Below are positions 16,849 through 24,372 of a DNA stretch of 49,557 bases, in pieces (the first letter of the stretch is position 1; each line of letters opens with the position of its first letter). The notes under the pieces are model-generated. The model saw only the letters and a program-made list of their open reading frames with translations. It made no database searches and had not been told where the DNA came from. Source of the stretch: Rhodobacterales bacterium (GTDB lineage: Bacteria; Pseudomonadota; Alphaproteobacteria; Rhodobacterales; Rhodobacteraceae); NCBI GenBank assembly GCA_030540655.1, contig JAUNVT010000009.1:1-49557 (forward strand), written 5' to 3'. The translations under genes were made by a program, and so were the position numbers.

Positions 16849-16871
16849 CATTGCATCCTTGCGCATTGCAT
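16849..16871 (+). promoter_or_regulatory. TTGC-rich putative operator upstream of the TAXI-TRAP operon
   Basis: CATTGCATCCTTGCGCA, followed at once by TTGCAT, lies about 60-85 bases before the binding-protein ATG. Fifteen of 17 bases match the site upstream of ccr, the two differences being the central bases, and the two TTGCAT copies are 15 bases apart. Confidence 0.45.
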
Positions 16872-16932
16872 AAAATGACCTGCTGATGTTTAGTTTCCTC
16901 TCACAACATTAAAGAGTTCGAGGAGGAACCTG

Positions 16933-17949
16933 ATGACCAAGAATTTTGCGCGCCTCGTGCGTGCTGCTGCTGTCGGCGCTGCGATGATCGTGGCCGGTTC
17001 TGCAGCGGTGGCGCAGGAGCCGCAGTTTTTCCGTATCGGCACCGGCGGGACCTCCGGCACCTACTACCCCATCGGCGGCCTGATCGCCAACGCCATTTCC
17101 AGCCCGCCCGGCTCGCGCCCCTGCGATGAAGGCGGCTCCTGCGGCTATCCGGGGCTGATTGCGTCGGCGCTTTCGGCGAACGGATCGGTGGCCAACATCA
17201 ACGCCATCGCAGGCGGTACGCTGGAGTCTGGCTTCTCGCAATCTGACGTCGCGACATGGGCGCAGACGGGGACCGGCATCTGGGAGGGCCGCGAGCCGGT
17301 GGAAAAGCTGCGCGTCATCGCGAACCTTTACCCCGAGACAATTCATCTGGTTGCCTCCGCCTCATCCGGCATTGAATCGGTTGCCGACCTGAAGGGCAAG
17401 AAAGTGTCTCTGGACGAGCCCGGCTCGGGAACGCTTGTCGATGCGCGCATCATCATGGGCGCCTACGGGTTGACCGAAGATGACATCAACGCCGCGTTCC
17501 TGAAGCCCGATCAGGCGGCCGAGCGGATGCGGGACGGCGCGATGGACGCATTCTTCTTTGTGGGCGGATTCCCTGCGGGTGCCATCGCCGAGTTGGCCAG
17601 CCAGGAGGCGATCACGCTTGTTCCGATTTCGGGCCCCGAGGCTGACGCGGTGATCGGCGAATATACCTTCTTTGCGCAAAACACCGTTCCGGCAGGCACA
17701 TATGAGGGCGTGGACAGCGATGTCGATACGCTCTCGGTGGGGGCCCAGTGGGTGACCAGCGCCGATCTGCCCGAAGATCTGATCTACGGCATCACCGCCG
17801 CGCTGTGGAATGACAGCACGCGGGCGCTGCTGGATTCGGGCCACCAGAAGGGCAAGATGATCACGCTTGAAACCGCGCTTGACGGTGTCGGCATCCCGAT
17901 CCACCCCGGTGCGGAAAAGTTCTACCGTGAAAAGGGCCTGATCGAGTAA
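16933..17949 (+). CDS. TAXI family TRAP transporter solute-binding protein
   Basis: The 338-residue periplasmic receptor has a signal peptide ending around VAQEP (about residue 28). The mature protein opens with FRIGTGGTSGTYYPIGGLIANAI, the hallmark of the TAXI subfamily, and continues with NINAIAGGTLESGFSQSDV, VSLDEPGSGTLVDARIIM and AFFFVGGFPAGAI. Two cysteines in RPCDEGGSCG form a loop typical of the family and may be disulphide bonded. TAXI receptors deliver ligands such as glutamate or other carboxylates to a fused TRAP permease, encoded next. GAGGAGG precedes the start codon. The ligand cannot be deduced; nearby ccr/ecm suggests, but does not show, an organic acid. Confidence 0.95.
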   Translation: MTKNFARLVRAAAVGAAMIVAGSAAVAQEPQFFRIGTGGTSGTYYPIGGLIANAISSPPGSRPCDEGGSCGYPGLIASALSANGSVANINAIAGGTLESGFSQSDVATWAQTGTGIWEGREPVEKLRVIANLYPETIHLVASASSGIESVADLKGKKVSLDEPGSGTLVDARIIMGAYGLTEDDINAAFLKPDQAAERMRDGAMDAFFFVGGFPAGAIAELASQEAITLVPISGPEADAVIGEYTFFAQNTVPAGTYEGVDSDVDTLSVGAQWVTSADLPEDLIYGITAALWNDSTRALLDSGHQKGKMITLETALDGVGIPIHPGAEKFYREKGLIE

Positions 17950-18018
17950 TATCGGCCCGATTGCCGGCCCGCCTGTCGCGGGTCGGTTACCCTTCCACAT
18001 CACGGCAGCGAGGCGGCA

Positions 18019-20106
18019 ATGTCCACACCCGAATCAGAACGCGTCAAGGAACTGACCGACGCGGAAATGAAGGCGTTGGAAGAAAAATACGATCCCGAAG
18101 TTCGTTTCAGGCCGCTGCTGCCCGGCATGGTATGGTTTGTAAGCGCCATCCTCTTTGCCTTGTCCTGCTATCATTTCTACACGGCGGGTTTCGGGATTCC
18201 GCAGGCAACGCTGCACCGGGGATTGCATCTGGCCGTCACGCTTGGGGTGATATTTTTCTCCTTCACCGTATTCGGCAGCAGCGCGGCTCCGCGGAATACG
18301 CTGTGGACGCCGCTGGGAATTTCGCTGCCCGACTGGTGTCTGGCAATCGCAGGCGTCGTATCGGCGCTTTACGTGCCTTGGGTGTTCAACGATCTGGCCT
18401 TCCGCGTAGGCAATCCGCTCTTCATCGACGTCGTGATGGGCACCATCCTGATCGTGGTCCTGATGGAGGCGACGCGCCGCGCCATGGGATGGCCACTGCC
18501 GGTGATCGCGATCCTGTTCATGGCCTACGCCTATTTCGGCCAGTCGATGCCGGGTATCCTGACGCATCCCGGCGCCAGCTGGACAAATATCGTCAACCAT
18601 CTTTACCTTACATCCCAAGGGATCTACGGCACCGCGCTGGGCGTGATCTCCACCTATGTCTTCCACTTCGTGCTGTTCGGCGTCATGGCGACGCGGATCG
18701 GGCTGGGGCAGCTTTTCATCGATCTGGCATCTTCGCTGGCCGGACGATTCGCAGGCGGCCCCGCCAAGGTCTCGGTTGTCTCTTCGGCGTTGCTCGGGTC
18801 GATCTCGGGCTCGTCGATTGCCAATACGGTGACTACCGGTTCACTGACCATCCCGGCAATGATCCGCATCGGATACCCCCGCCATTTCGCGGCCGCGGTC
18901 GAGGCGGCATCTTCCACCGGCGGACAGATCACGCCGCCCGTCATGGGAGCGGTCGCGTTCCTGATGATCGAATATCTGGGCGTGCCCCTGACGACGATTC
19001 TGACAGCGGCGCTGGTGCCGGCCTTCATGCATTTTTTCGGCGTGCTGGTGCAGGTGCATCTGGAGGCGCGCCGCCGCGGCCTGCGCGGCATGACCAAGGA
19101 TGAATTGCCAGTTGCCTGGACTGTCTTCAAGGCAGGGTGGCTGACCACGCTGCCGCTTTTCGTGCTGATCGCCACGCTCCTGTCGGGCAAGACGCCCTAT
19201 CTGGCCGCCTTCTATGGCATCCTCTCCTGCATTCTCGTGCTGGTCATCCAGAACCTTCTGCGCCACGGAAGCGATCTTGCAGGTTTTGCCCGGCAGACCA
19301 TTTCTGAATTGTGGGACAGCTTTGTCACCGGAGCCAAATTCTCGCTGGCGGTGACGGCGGCGGCGGCGCTGGTCGGCGTCATCATCGGTGTCGTGACACT
19401 GACCGGGGTGGGCTTCAAGATCGCCTATATGGTGACCTCGGTGGCGTCGGTCTGGGCGGGCAATGTGTTCGACTTCCTCAGCTTCCTGCCGTTCGACATC
19501 ATGTCTGTACCGGCACTGACCTTGATGTTCACGCTGATCATGACGGCGGTCGTGTGTATCCTGATGGGCTGCGGTATTCCGACCACGGCCAACTATCTCA
19601 TCATGATTGCCGTGGCGGCGCCGATTCTGGGGATGCTGGGGGTGCAGCCGCTGGTCGCACATTTCTTCGTCTTCTACTATGGGGTCATGGCCGACATCAC
19701 GCCCCCGGTGGCGCTGGCGGCATATGCGGCGGCGGGAATTGCGGATTCGAACGCCTTCAAGACGGGCAACACCGCGTTCCGTCTGGGCATGGGCAAGGCG
19801 CTGGTGCCGTTCGTCTTCGTCTTTTCGCCGTCCATGCTGCTGGTGGTTGACGGGTTCACCTGGACGGAATTCCTCATCGGCGTGTCCGGAGCCATGGCAG
19901 GAATCTGGATGCTGTCTTCTGCCTTTGCCGACTGGCTGATCGGCCCGATGCGGGCCTACGAACGGGCATTGCTCGCGGTGGCCGCGATTCTTCTGGTCGC
20001 ACCGAGCCTCTATGCCACGCTCGTCGGGCTGGCACTGGTCGCGCCGGTGTTCCTGCGCCAGTTGCCTATGCTGCGCCTTACTCCGGCCGAGCGTATGGCG
20101 ATATAA
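18019..20106 (+). CDS. TRAP transporter fused permease subunit (4TM + 12TM)
   Basis: A 695-residue inner-membrane protein in which the small DctQ-like domain (about residues 35-200) is fused to the large DctM-like domain, as usual in TAXI systems. The large domain carries AKVSVVSSALLGSISGSSIANTVTTGS, TGGQITPPVMGAVAF and near the end MGCGIPTTANYLIM and YGVMADITPPVALAAYAAAGIA, which are core DctM/TRAP motifs around the substrate and Na+ sites. A charged cytoplasmic N-terminus of about 30 residues precedes the first helix. It follows the binding-protein gene by 69 bases and has a GAGG ribosome site. Uptake would be sodium- or proton-driven. Confidence 0.95.
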   Translation: MSTPESERVKELTDAEMKALEEKYDPEVRFRPLLPGMVWFVSAILFALSCYHFYTAGFGIPQATLHRGLHLAVTLGVIFFSFTVFGSSAAPRNTLWTPLGISLPDWCLAIAGVVSALYVPWVFNDLAFRVGNPLFIDVVMGTILIVVLMEATRRAMGWPLPVIAILFMAYAYFGQSMPGILTHPGASWTNIVNHLYLTSQGIYGTALGVISTYVFHFVLFGVMATRIGLGQLFIDLASSLAGRFAGGPAKVSVVSSALLGSISGSSIANTVTTGSLTIPAMIRIGYPRHFAAAVEAASSTGGQITPPVMGAVAFLMIEYLGVPLTTILTAALVPAFMHFFGVLVQVHLEARRRGLRGMTKDELPVAWTVFKAGWLTTLPLFVLIATLLSGKTPYLAAFYGILSCILVLVIQNLLRHGSDLAGFARQTISELWDSFVTGAKFSLAVTAAAALVGVIIGVVTLTGVGFKIAYMVTSVASVWAGNVFDFLSFLPFDIMSVPALTLMFTLIMTAVVCILMGCGIPTTANYLIMIAVAAPILGMLGVQPLVAHFFVFYYGVMADITPPVALAAYAAAGIADSNAFKTGNTAFRLGMGKALVPFVFVFSPSMLLVVDGFTWTEFLIGVSGAMAGIWMLSSAFADWLIGPMRAYERALLAVAAILLVAPSLYATLVGLALVAPVFLRQLPMLRLTPAERMAI

Positions 20107-20116
20107 CGGCTGCCAT

Positions 20117-20983
20117 CTAGAGCGGGCTGGAGGCGGCCCAGTCCCAATACATCTCGCGCACCCGTCCGGTGATCGGCCCGATCTCATAGCTTGTTTCATC
20201 AAACGCGGTGACCGGCGTGACCTTGGACATGTTGCCGGTCAGAAAGATTTCATCCGCGTTGTGGAAATCCTCAAAGCCCAGCGCGATCTCATGGACCGGG
20301 ATGCCCGCCTCGCGCAGGTTGCTGATATGGCGCGCGCGGGTGATACCCGCCAGGAATGTCCCATTGGCTACGGGCGTGAAAACTTCGCCGTCGCGAACCA
20401 GAAACGCGTTCGAGGTCGCGCTTTCGGCGACATTGCCCAAGGCATCGGCGCACAGGGCGTTGCCAAAGCCCTTGGCCCGCGCCTCGGCCAGCATCCGCGC
20501 GTTATTGGGATAAAGGCACGCGGCCTTGGCATTGACGACCGCGTTCTCCATCACCGGACGGCGGAACCGGGTGCGCGTCAGCGTCGTCGAGGCATCCGCG
20601 GGCGCGAGGGGAATTTCCTCAAGGCAGAGGGCGAATCCGGTGGAGGCAGGATCGGGCATGATTGCCATATATCCGGTATCCATACCCCAATACATTGGCC
20701 TGATATAGACGGCGGCGCCGGGGGCGTAGGCGCGCAGCCCCTCGCGGATGATCTGAACCATGTCGGGTGCCGCAACCACCGGCTCCAGCATCAGCGCCCG
20801 GGCTGACGCATTTACCCGCGCGCAGTGCAGATCCAGATCGGGCACCAGCCCATGTGCCAGCCGCGCCCCGTCGAACACCGCGCCGCTCAGCCACATCCCA
20901 TGATCGGCGGCCCGCATCACGGGCAGATCGCCCTCATGCCAGGCTCCGTTGAAATAAGTGCGGATATTAACGCCCGTCGCCAT
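20117..20983 (-). CDS. Class IV (branched-chain type) PLP aminotransferase
   Basis: A 288-residue fold-type IV PLP enzyme. The Schiff-base lysine is Lys153 in VVNAKAACLYPNN; Glu188 in GNVAESATSNAFLV and the phosphate-binding FLTGNMSKVTPV segment are in place. The start motif IRTYFNGAWHEGD fits the family. In this group it is usually annotated as branched-chain amino acid aminotransferase, but class IV members also include D-amino acid aminotransferases and aminodeoxychorismate lyases, so substrate is not certain. Its stop lies 10 bases from the convergent TRAP permease stop. It follows trpS on the same strand by 38 bases. Confidence 0.85.
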   Translation of the reverse strand: MATGVNIRTYFNGAWHEGDLPVMRAADHGMWLSGAVFDGARLAHGLVPDLDLHCARVNASARALMLEPVVAAPDMVQIIREGLRAYAPGAAVYIRPMYWGMDTGYMAIMPDPASTGFALCLEEIPLAPADASTTLTRTRFRRPVMENAVVNAKAACLYPNNARMLAEARAKGFGNALCADALGNVAESATSNAFLVRDGEVFTPVANGTFLAGITRARHISNLREAGIPVHEIALGFEDFHNADEIFLTGNMSKVTPVTAFDETSYEIGPITGRVREMYWDWAASSPL

Positions 20984-21021
20984 GCTGCGCCTCTGCTTTC
21001 ATCTGTTTAGAACGGTTCCCT

Positions 21022-22041
21022 CTAGCGGCCGACCATACCTACGATCTCGTAGGTGCGGCGCAGGATCGGGGCCGCGATCTCGCGCGCGCGATCCGATCCG
21101 CGGCAGAGGATCGCGTCGATTTCCCCCGTGTCCTGCATCAGCCGCGCCATTTCACCTGAAATCGGCGCCATGCGATCCACCGCCAGATCGGCCAGCAGCG
21201 GCTTGAACTCGGAAAACGGGCGACCGCCCAGTTCGCGCATCACCGCTTCGGCCGAGGTTCCGGCCAGCCCGGCATAGATGTTCACCAGATTGCGCGCCTC
21301 GGGGCGACCCTCCAGCCCCTCCAGATCGCCGGGCAGGGGTTCCGGGTCGGTCTTGGCCTTGCGGATCTTTCTGGAGATCGTGTCGGCATCGTCAGTCATG
21401 TTGATGCGACTCATGTCCGACGGATCGGATTTCGACATTTTCCTGGACCCGTCGCGCAGGCTCATCACACGGGTGCCTGCACCTTCGATTACCGGCTCGG
21501 GCATCGGAAAGAACTCGGTATCATAGTCGTTGTTGAACTTGGCGGCGATGTCGCGCGTCAGTTCCAGATGCTGTTTCTGATCCTCGCCCACCGGCACATG
21601 GGTGGCGTGATAGACCAGAATATCGGCCGCCATCAGGGCCGGATAGCCAAACAGGCCCAAGGAAGCGTTCTCGGCATTCTTGCCGACCTTGTCCTTGAAC
21701 TGGGTCATCCGCTTCATCCAGCCCATACGCGCGACGCAGTTGAAGATCCAGGCCATCTGCGTATGTTCGGGCACTTGCGACTGGTTGAACAGGATCGATT
21801 TTTCGGGATCGAGGCCCGAGGCAATGAAGCCCGCCGTCAGCTCCCGCGTGGCATGGCGCAGGCGCGCAGGGTCCTGCCAGACGGTGATCGCGTGCAGATC
21901 GACCATGCAATAGAGCGATTGCACCCCCCGGTCCTGCGCATCCGCAAAGCGCTTCAGCGCGCCAAGGTAATTGCCCAAATGAAGATCGCCAGAAGGCTGA
22001 ATGCCCGAAAACACCCGGGGGGTGAAGGCCGTGTCGCTCAT
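21022..22041 (-). CDS. trpS: Tryptophanyl-tRNA synthetase
   Basis: TrpRS charges tRNA-Trp with tryptophan. The 339-residue class I synthetase has its HIGH-type signature as [14 protein letters not shown] (residues 16-29) and an exact KMSKS at 201-205. [16 protein letters not shown] is also characteristic. Length is normal for the bacterial enzyme. GGAG lies seven bases before the ATG and a good promoter is predicted upstream (22075-22103). It is divergent from the rhomboid-fold gene. Confidence 0.97.
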   Translation of the reverse strand: MSDTAFTPRVFSGIQPSGDLHLGNYLGALKRFADAQDRGVQSLYCMVDLHAITVWQDPARLRHATRELTAGFIASGLDPEKSILFNQSQVPEHTQMAWIFNCVARMGWMKRMTQFKDKVGKNAENASLGLFGYPALMAADILVYHATHVPVGEDQKQHLELTRDIAAKFNNDYDTEFFPMPEPVIEGAGTRVMSLRDGSRKMSKSDPSDMSRINMTDDADTISRKIRKAKTDPEPLPGDLEGLEGRPEARNLVNIYAGLAGTSAEAVMRELGGRPFSEFKPLLADLAVDRMAPISGEMARLMQDTGEIDAILCRGSDRAREIAAPILRRTYEIVGMVGR

Positions 22042-22074
22042 CTTGCGTCTCCGTCTGGATTTCCGTGCCAGCCT

Positions 22075-22103
22075 CCACTACCCATGAGCCCATGTCCCGT
22101 CAA
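22075..22103 (-). promoter_or_regulatory. Predicted sigma-70 promoter of trpS
   Basis: On the minus strand TTGACG and TAGTGG are separated by 17 bases, and the trpS start codon lies 33 bases past the -10 box. The -10 keeps only the TA, so this is a moderate prediction. Confidence 0.45.
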
Positions 22104-22123
22104 GCAAAGGCCCCGCGCACGCA

Positions 22124-22810
22124 ATGACCCATCCAGACGATTCCAGCCCGTTCAATGCGCTGCCGCCCGTCGTGGTGGTGCTGTTTCTGGCCGTGGTGAT
22201 TCCCGAAATTGCGTTTTTTCTGGGCTCCAAAGGGGTGATCGGCGGTCCGCAGGCGGTGGGCTGGCGGCAGGTGGCGATTCAAGATTACGGGTTCAGCGGC
22301 ACTTTGATGCGCTGGATGATCGAAAACGGAATCTATCCGCCCGAACATCTGCTGCGGCTGGTGACCTATCCGTTCCTGCATGGCGGGTTCAGCGAGATGC
22401 TGTTTGCCGCCGCCCTTTTGCTGGCCATGGGCAAGTTCGTGGGCGAAGTGTTCCGCCCCATGGCCACGCTGGCCGCCTTTTTCATCCCCGCTGTTTGCGG
22501 CGCGCTGGTTTACGGGCTGATCGCGCGGGACAACCCATGGCTCTATGGCGCGTTTCCAGGTATTTATGGCCTTATCGGCGCGTTCACCTATCTGCTCTGG
22601 CTCAAGCTGGGGCAGGCGGGCGGCAGTCAGTCGCGCGCCTTTGTGCTGATCGGATTCCTGATGGGGGCGCAGCTGCTCATTTCGCTGCTGTTTGGCGGCA
22701 CGCTGCGCTGGGTGGCGGATGGGACGGGGTTCCTGAGCGGGTTCGCGGCATCCTTTGTCCTGCGTCCGGGCGGATGGACGAAGCTGCGGATGAAACTGCT
22801 TCAGCGCTGA
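22124..22810 (+). CDS. Rhomboid-fold membrane protein without catalytic residues (pseudoprotease)
   Basis: A 228-residue protein with about six membrane helices in rhomboid order. The first rhomboid motif is seen in TYPFLHGGFSEMLFAAALLLAMGKFVGE and keeps only the first of its usual His/His/Asn residues. Where active rhomboids have GxSG the protein reads GAFPGIYGLIGA, with Pro in place of Ser. Where the catalytic His should be (AHxxG) it reads TGFLSGFAAS. It is therefore predicted to lack proteolytic activity, like iRhoms and Derlins, which bind membrane clients instead. Its last 10 bases overlap the 3' end of the convergent murJ. Confidence 0.75.
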   Translation: MTHPDDSSPFNALPPVVVVLFLAVVIPEIAFFLGSKGVIGGPQAVGWRQVAIQDYGFSGTLMRWMIENGIYPPEHLLRLVTYPFLHGGFSEMLFAAALLLAMGKFVGEVFRPMATLAAFFIPAVCGALVYGLIARDNPWLYGAFPGIYGLIGAFTYLLWLKLGQAGGSQSRAFVLIGFLMGAQLLISLLFGGTLRWVADGTGFLSGFAASFVLRPGGWTKLRMKLLQR

Positions 22811-24372
22811 CGCCGGAGCGCCGCCTTCAGCTCGGATTTGTGGAAGGCTCCGACCATGCGCCCGACGTAATAATAGACCATTGCGCCAAGCCAGATCAGC
22901 ACCACCAGCGCCAGCCCGCGCCATCCGGACAAGCCGAAGAAGGGCGAGAGCAGGACCATCAGCGCCCATAGCGCGGCCCCCATCACGGCCGAGGCAAGGC
23001 AGATCCGCCACATACGGCTGTGGAACCTTGCATCGAACCGGGCTACATCGCCAAAGTTCCGCACACCGCGAGACAGGAGCCAGACCATCGCCCAGCCGGC
23101 GATCGTGGTGCCCATCGCCGCTGCGATCCAGCCGATGGTGGGCGCCAGCCCGATGGCGATGCCTGCGTTCACCACCATGGATGCGAGCGCATAGTAGAAG
23201 GGGCGCTTGGTATCTTCGCGGGCGAAGTAGATCGGCTGGAGCACCTTTTGCAGAACGAAGGCCGGCAGGCCCAGCCCGTAGATCGCGACAGCCAGCGCCG
23301 TTGCGGCGGTATCGTCAACGCCGAAATTGGCCCGCTGGAACAGCACCGTGATCAACGGAATCGGGATCACCACCAGCGCGACGGCAGCGGGAATCGTCAG
23401 CGCCAGCGATACCTCGCCCGCGCGGCTGAGCGCCATGCGTGCGCCGCTGTCATCGCCTGCCCGCAGGCGGCGCGACAGATCCGGCAGCAACACGATACCA
23501 ACGGCGATACCCACCACCCCCAAGGGCAGTTGATAAAGCCGGTCCGCGGCATAAAGCCAGCTCACCGCATTTTGAAAGTTGCTGGCGACCTGCTGACCGA
23601 CCAGCAAGTTGACCTGCATGACCCCGCCCGCCAGCGCCGCCGGCACCGCGATACGCACCAACTGGCGCATGGCGGGCGTCCAGCGGGGGCGTGTGGGGCG
23701 TACGCTGTGCCCCGCGCGCCGGGCCGCAACCCAGACCAGCGCCAGTTGTGCCACGCCCGCAAAGGGAATGGACCAGATCAGCGCGCGCGGCACGCTGCCT
23801 TGGGTCAAGACGGCGGCGGCCATCGCGCCGCACAGAATGACGTTCAGCAGCACCGGTGCCGCGGCTGCCGCCACGAACCTGCCGCCCGAATTCAACACGC
23901 CAGACAGCAGCGCCGCCAGCGAGATGAAGAAGATATAGGGAAAGACCACGCGGCCGAACTCCACCGTCAGATCGAACCGCGCATCCCCGGCAAACCCTTC
24001 GGCGGTGGCCCAGACCAGCGCCGGCATGAAGATCATCGACAGCGCTACCAGCACCAGCAGAACCAGCGACAGCCCGCTGAAGGCAAGGCTGGCAAAGCCG
24101 TCCGCATCCTGCCCTGCCTCCAGCCGTTTTGAGTACATGGGGACGAAAGCGGCGTTGAACGCGCCTTCGGCAAAGAAGCGGCGGAACATGTTGGGCAGGC
24201 GGAAGGCCGCAACGAACGCATCCATGACCGGCCCCGGGCCGATCAGCCCCGCGATCATCACGTCGCGCACGAAACCCAGCAGGCGGCTGAGCATGGTCCA
24301 GCCGCCCACTGTGAACATGCCGGAGATCAGCCGCACGGGGCGGGCCGTGGAGACCCTTTGTTCTGTGGTCAC
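22801..24372 (-). CDS. murJ: Lipid II flippase MurJ
   Basis: MurJ (MviN) moves lipid II across the inner membrane for peptidoglycan synthesis. The 523-residue MOP-superfamily protein has about 14 membrane helices. Its N-terminal core RLLGFVRDVMIAGLIG and FRLPNMFRRFFAEGAFNAAFVP holds the conserved arginines and Glu of the central cavity. Translation begins at GTG, overlapping the glnD stop as GTGA with AAAGGG seven bases upstream, so the two are translationally coupled. The same pairing of glnD and murJ is known in other alphaproteobacteria. Its 3' end overlaps the convergent rhomboid gene by 10 bases. Confidence 0.96.
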   Translation of the reverse strand: MTTEQRVSTARPVRLISGMFTVGGWTMLSRLLGFVRDVMIAGLIGPGPVMDAFVAAFRLPNMFRRFFAEGAFNAAFVPMYSKRLEAGQDADGFASLAFSGLSLVLLVLVALSMIFMPALVWATAEGFAGDARFDLTVEFGRVVFPYIFFISLAALLSGVLNSGGRFVAAAAAPVLLNVILCGAMAAAVLTQGSVPRALIWSIPFAGVAQLALVWVAARRAGHSVRPTRPRWTPAMRQLVRIAVPAALAGGVMQVNLLVGQQVASNFQNAVSWLYAADRLYQLPLGVVGIAVGIVLLPDLSRRLRAGDDSGARMALSRAGEVSLALTIPAAVALVVIPIPLITVLFQRANFGVDDTAATALAVAIYGLGLPAFVLQKVLQPIYFAREDTKRPFYYALASMVVNAGIAIGLAPTIGWIAAAMGTTIAGWAMVWLLSRGVRNFGDVARFDARFHSRMWRICLASAVMGAALWALMVLLSPFFGLSGWRGLALVVLIWLGAMVYYYVGRMVGAFHKSELKAALRRQR

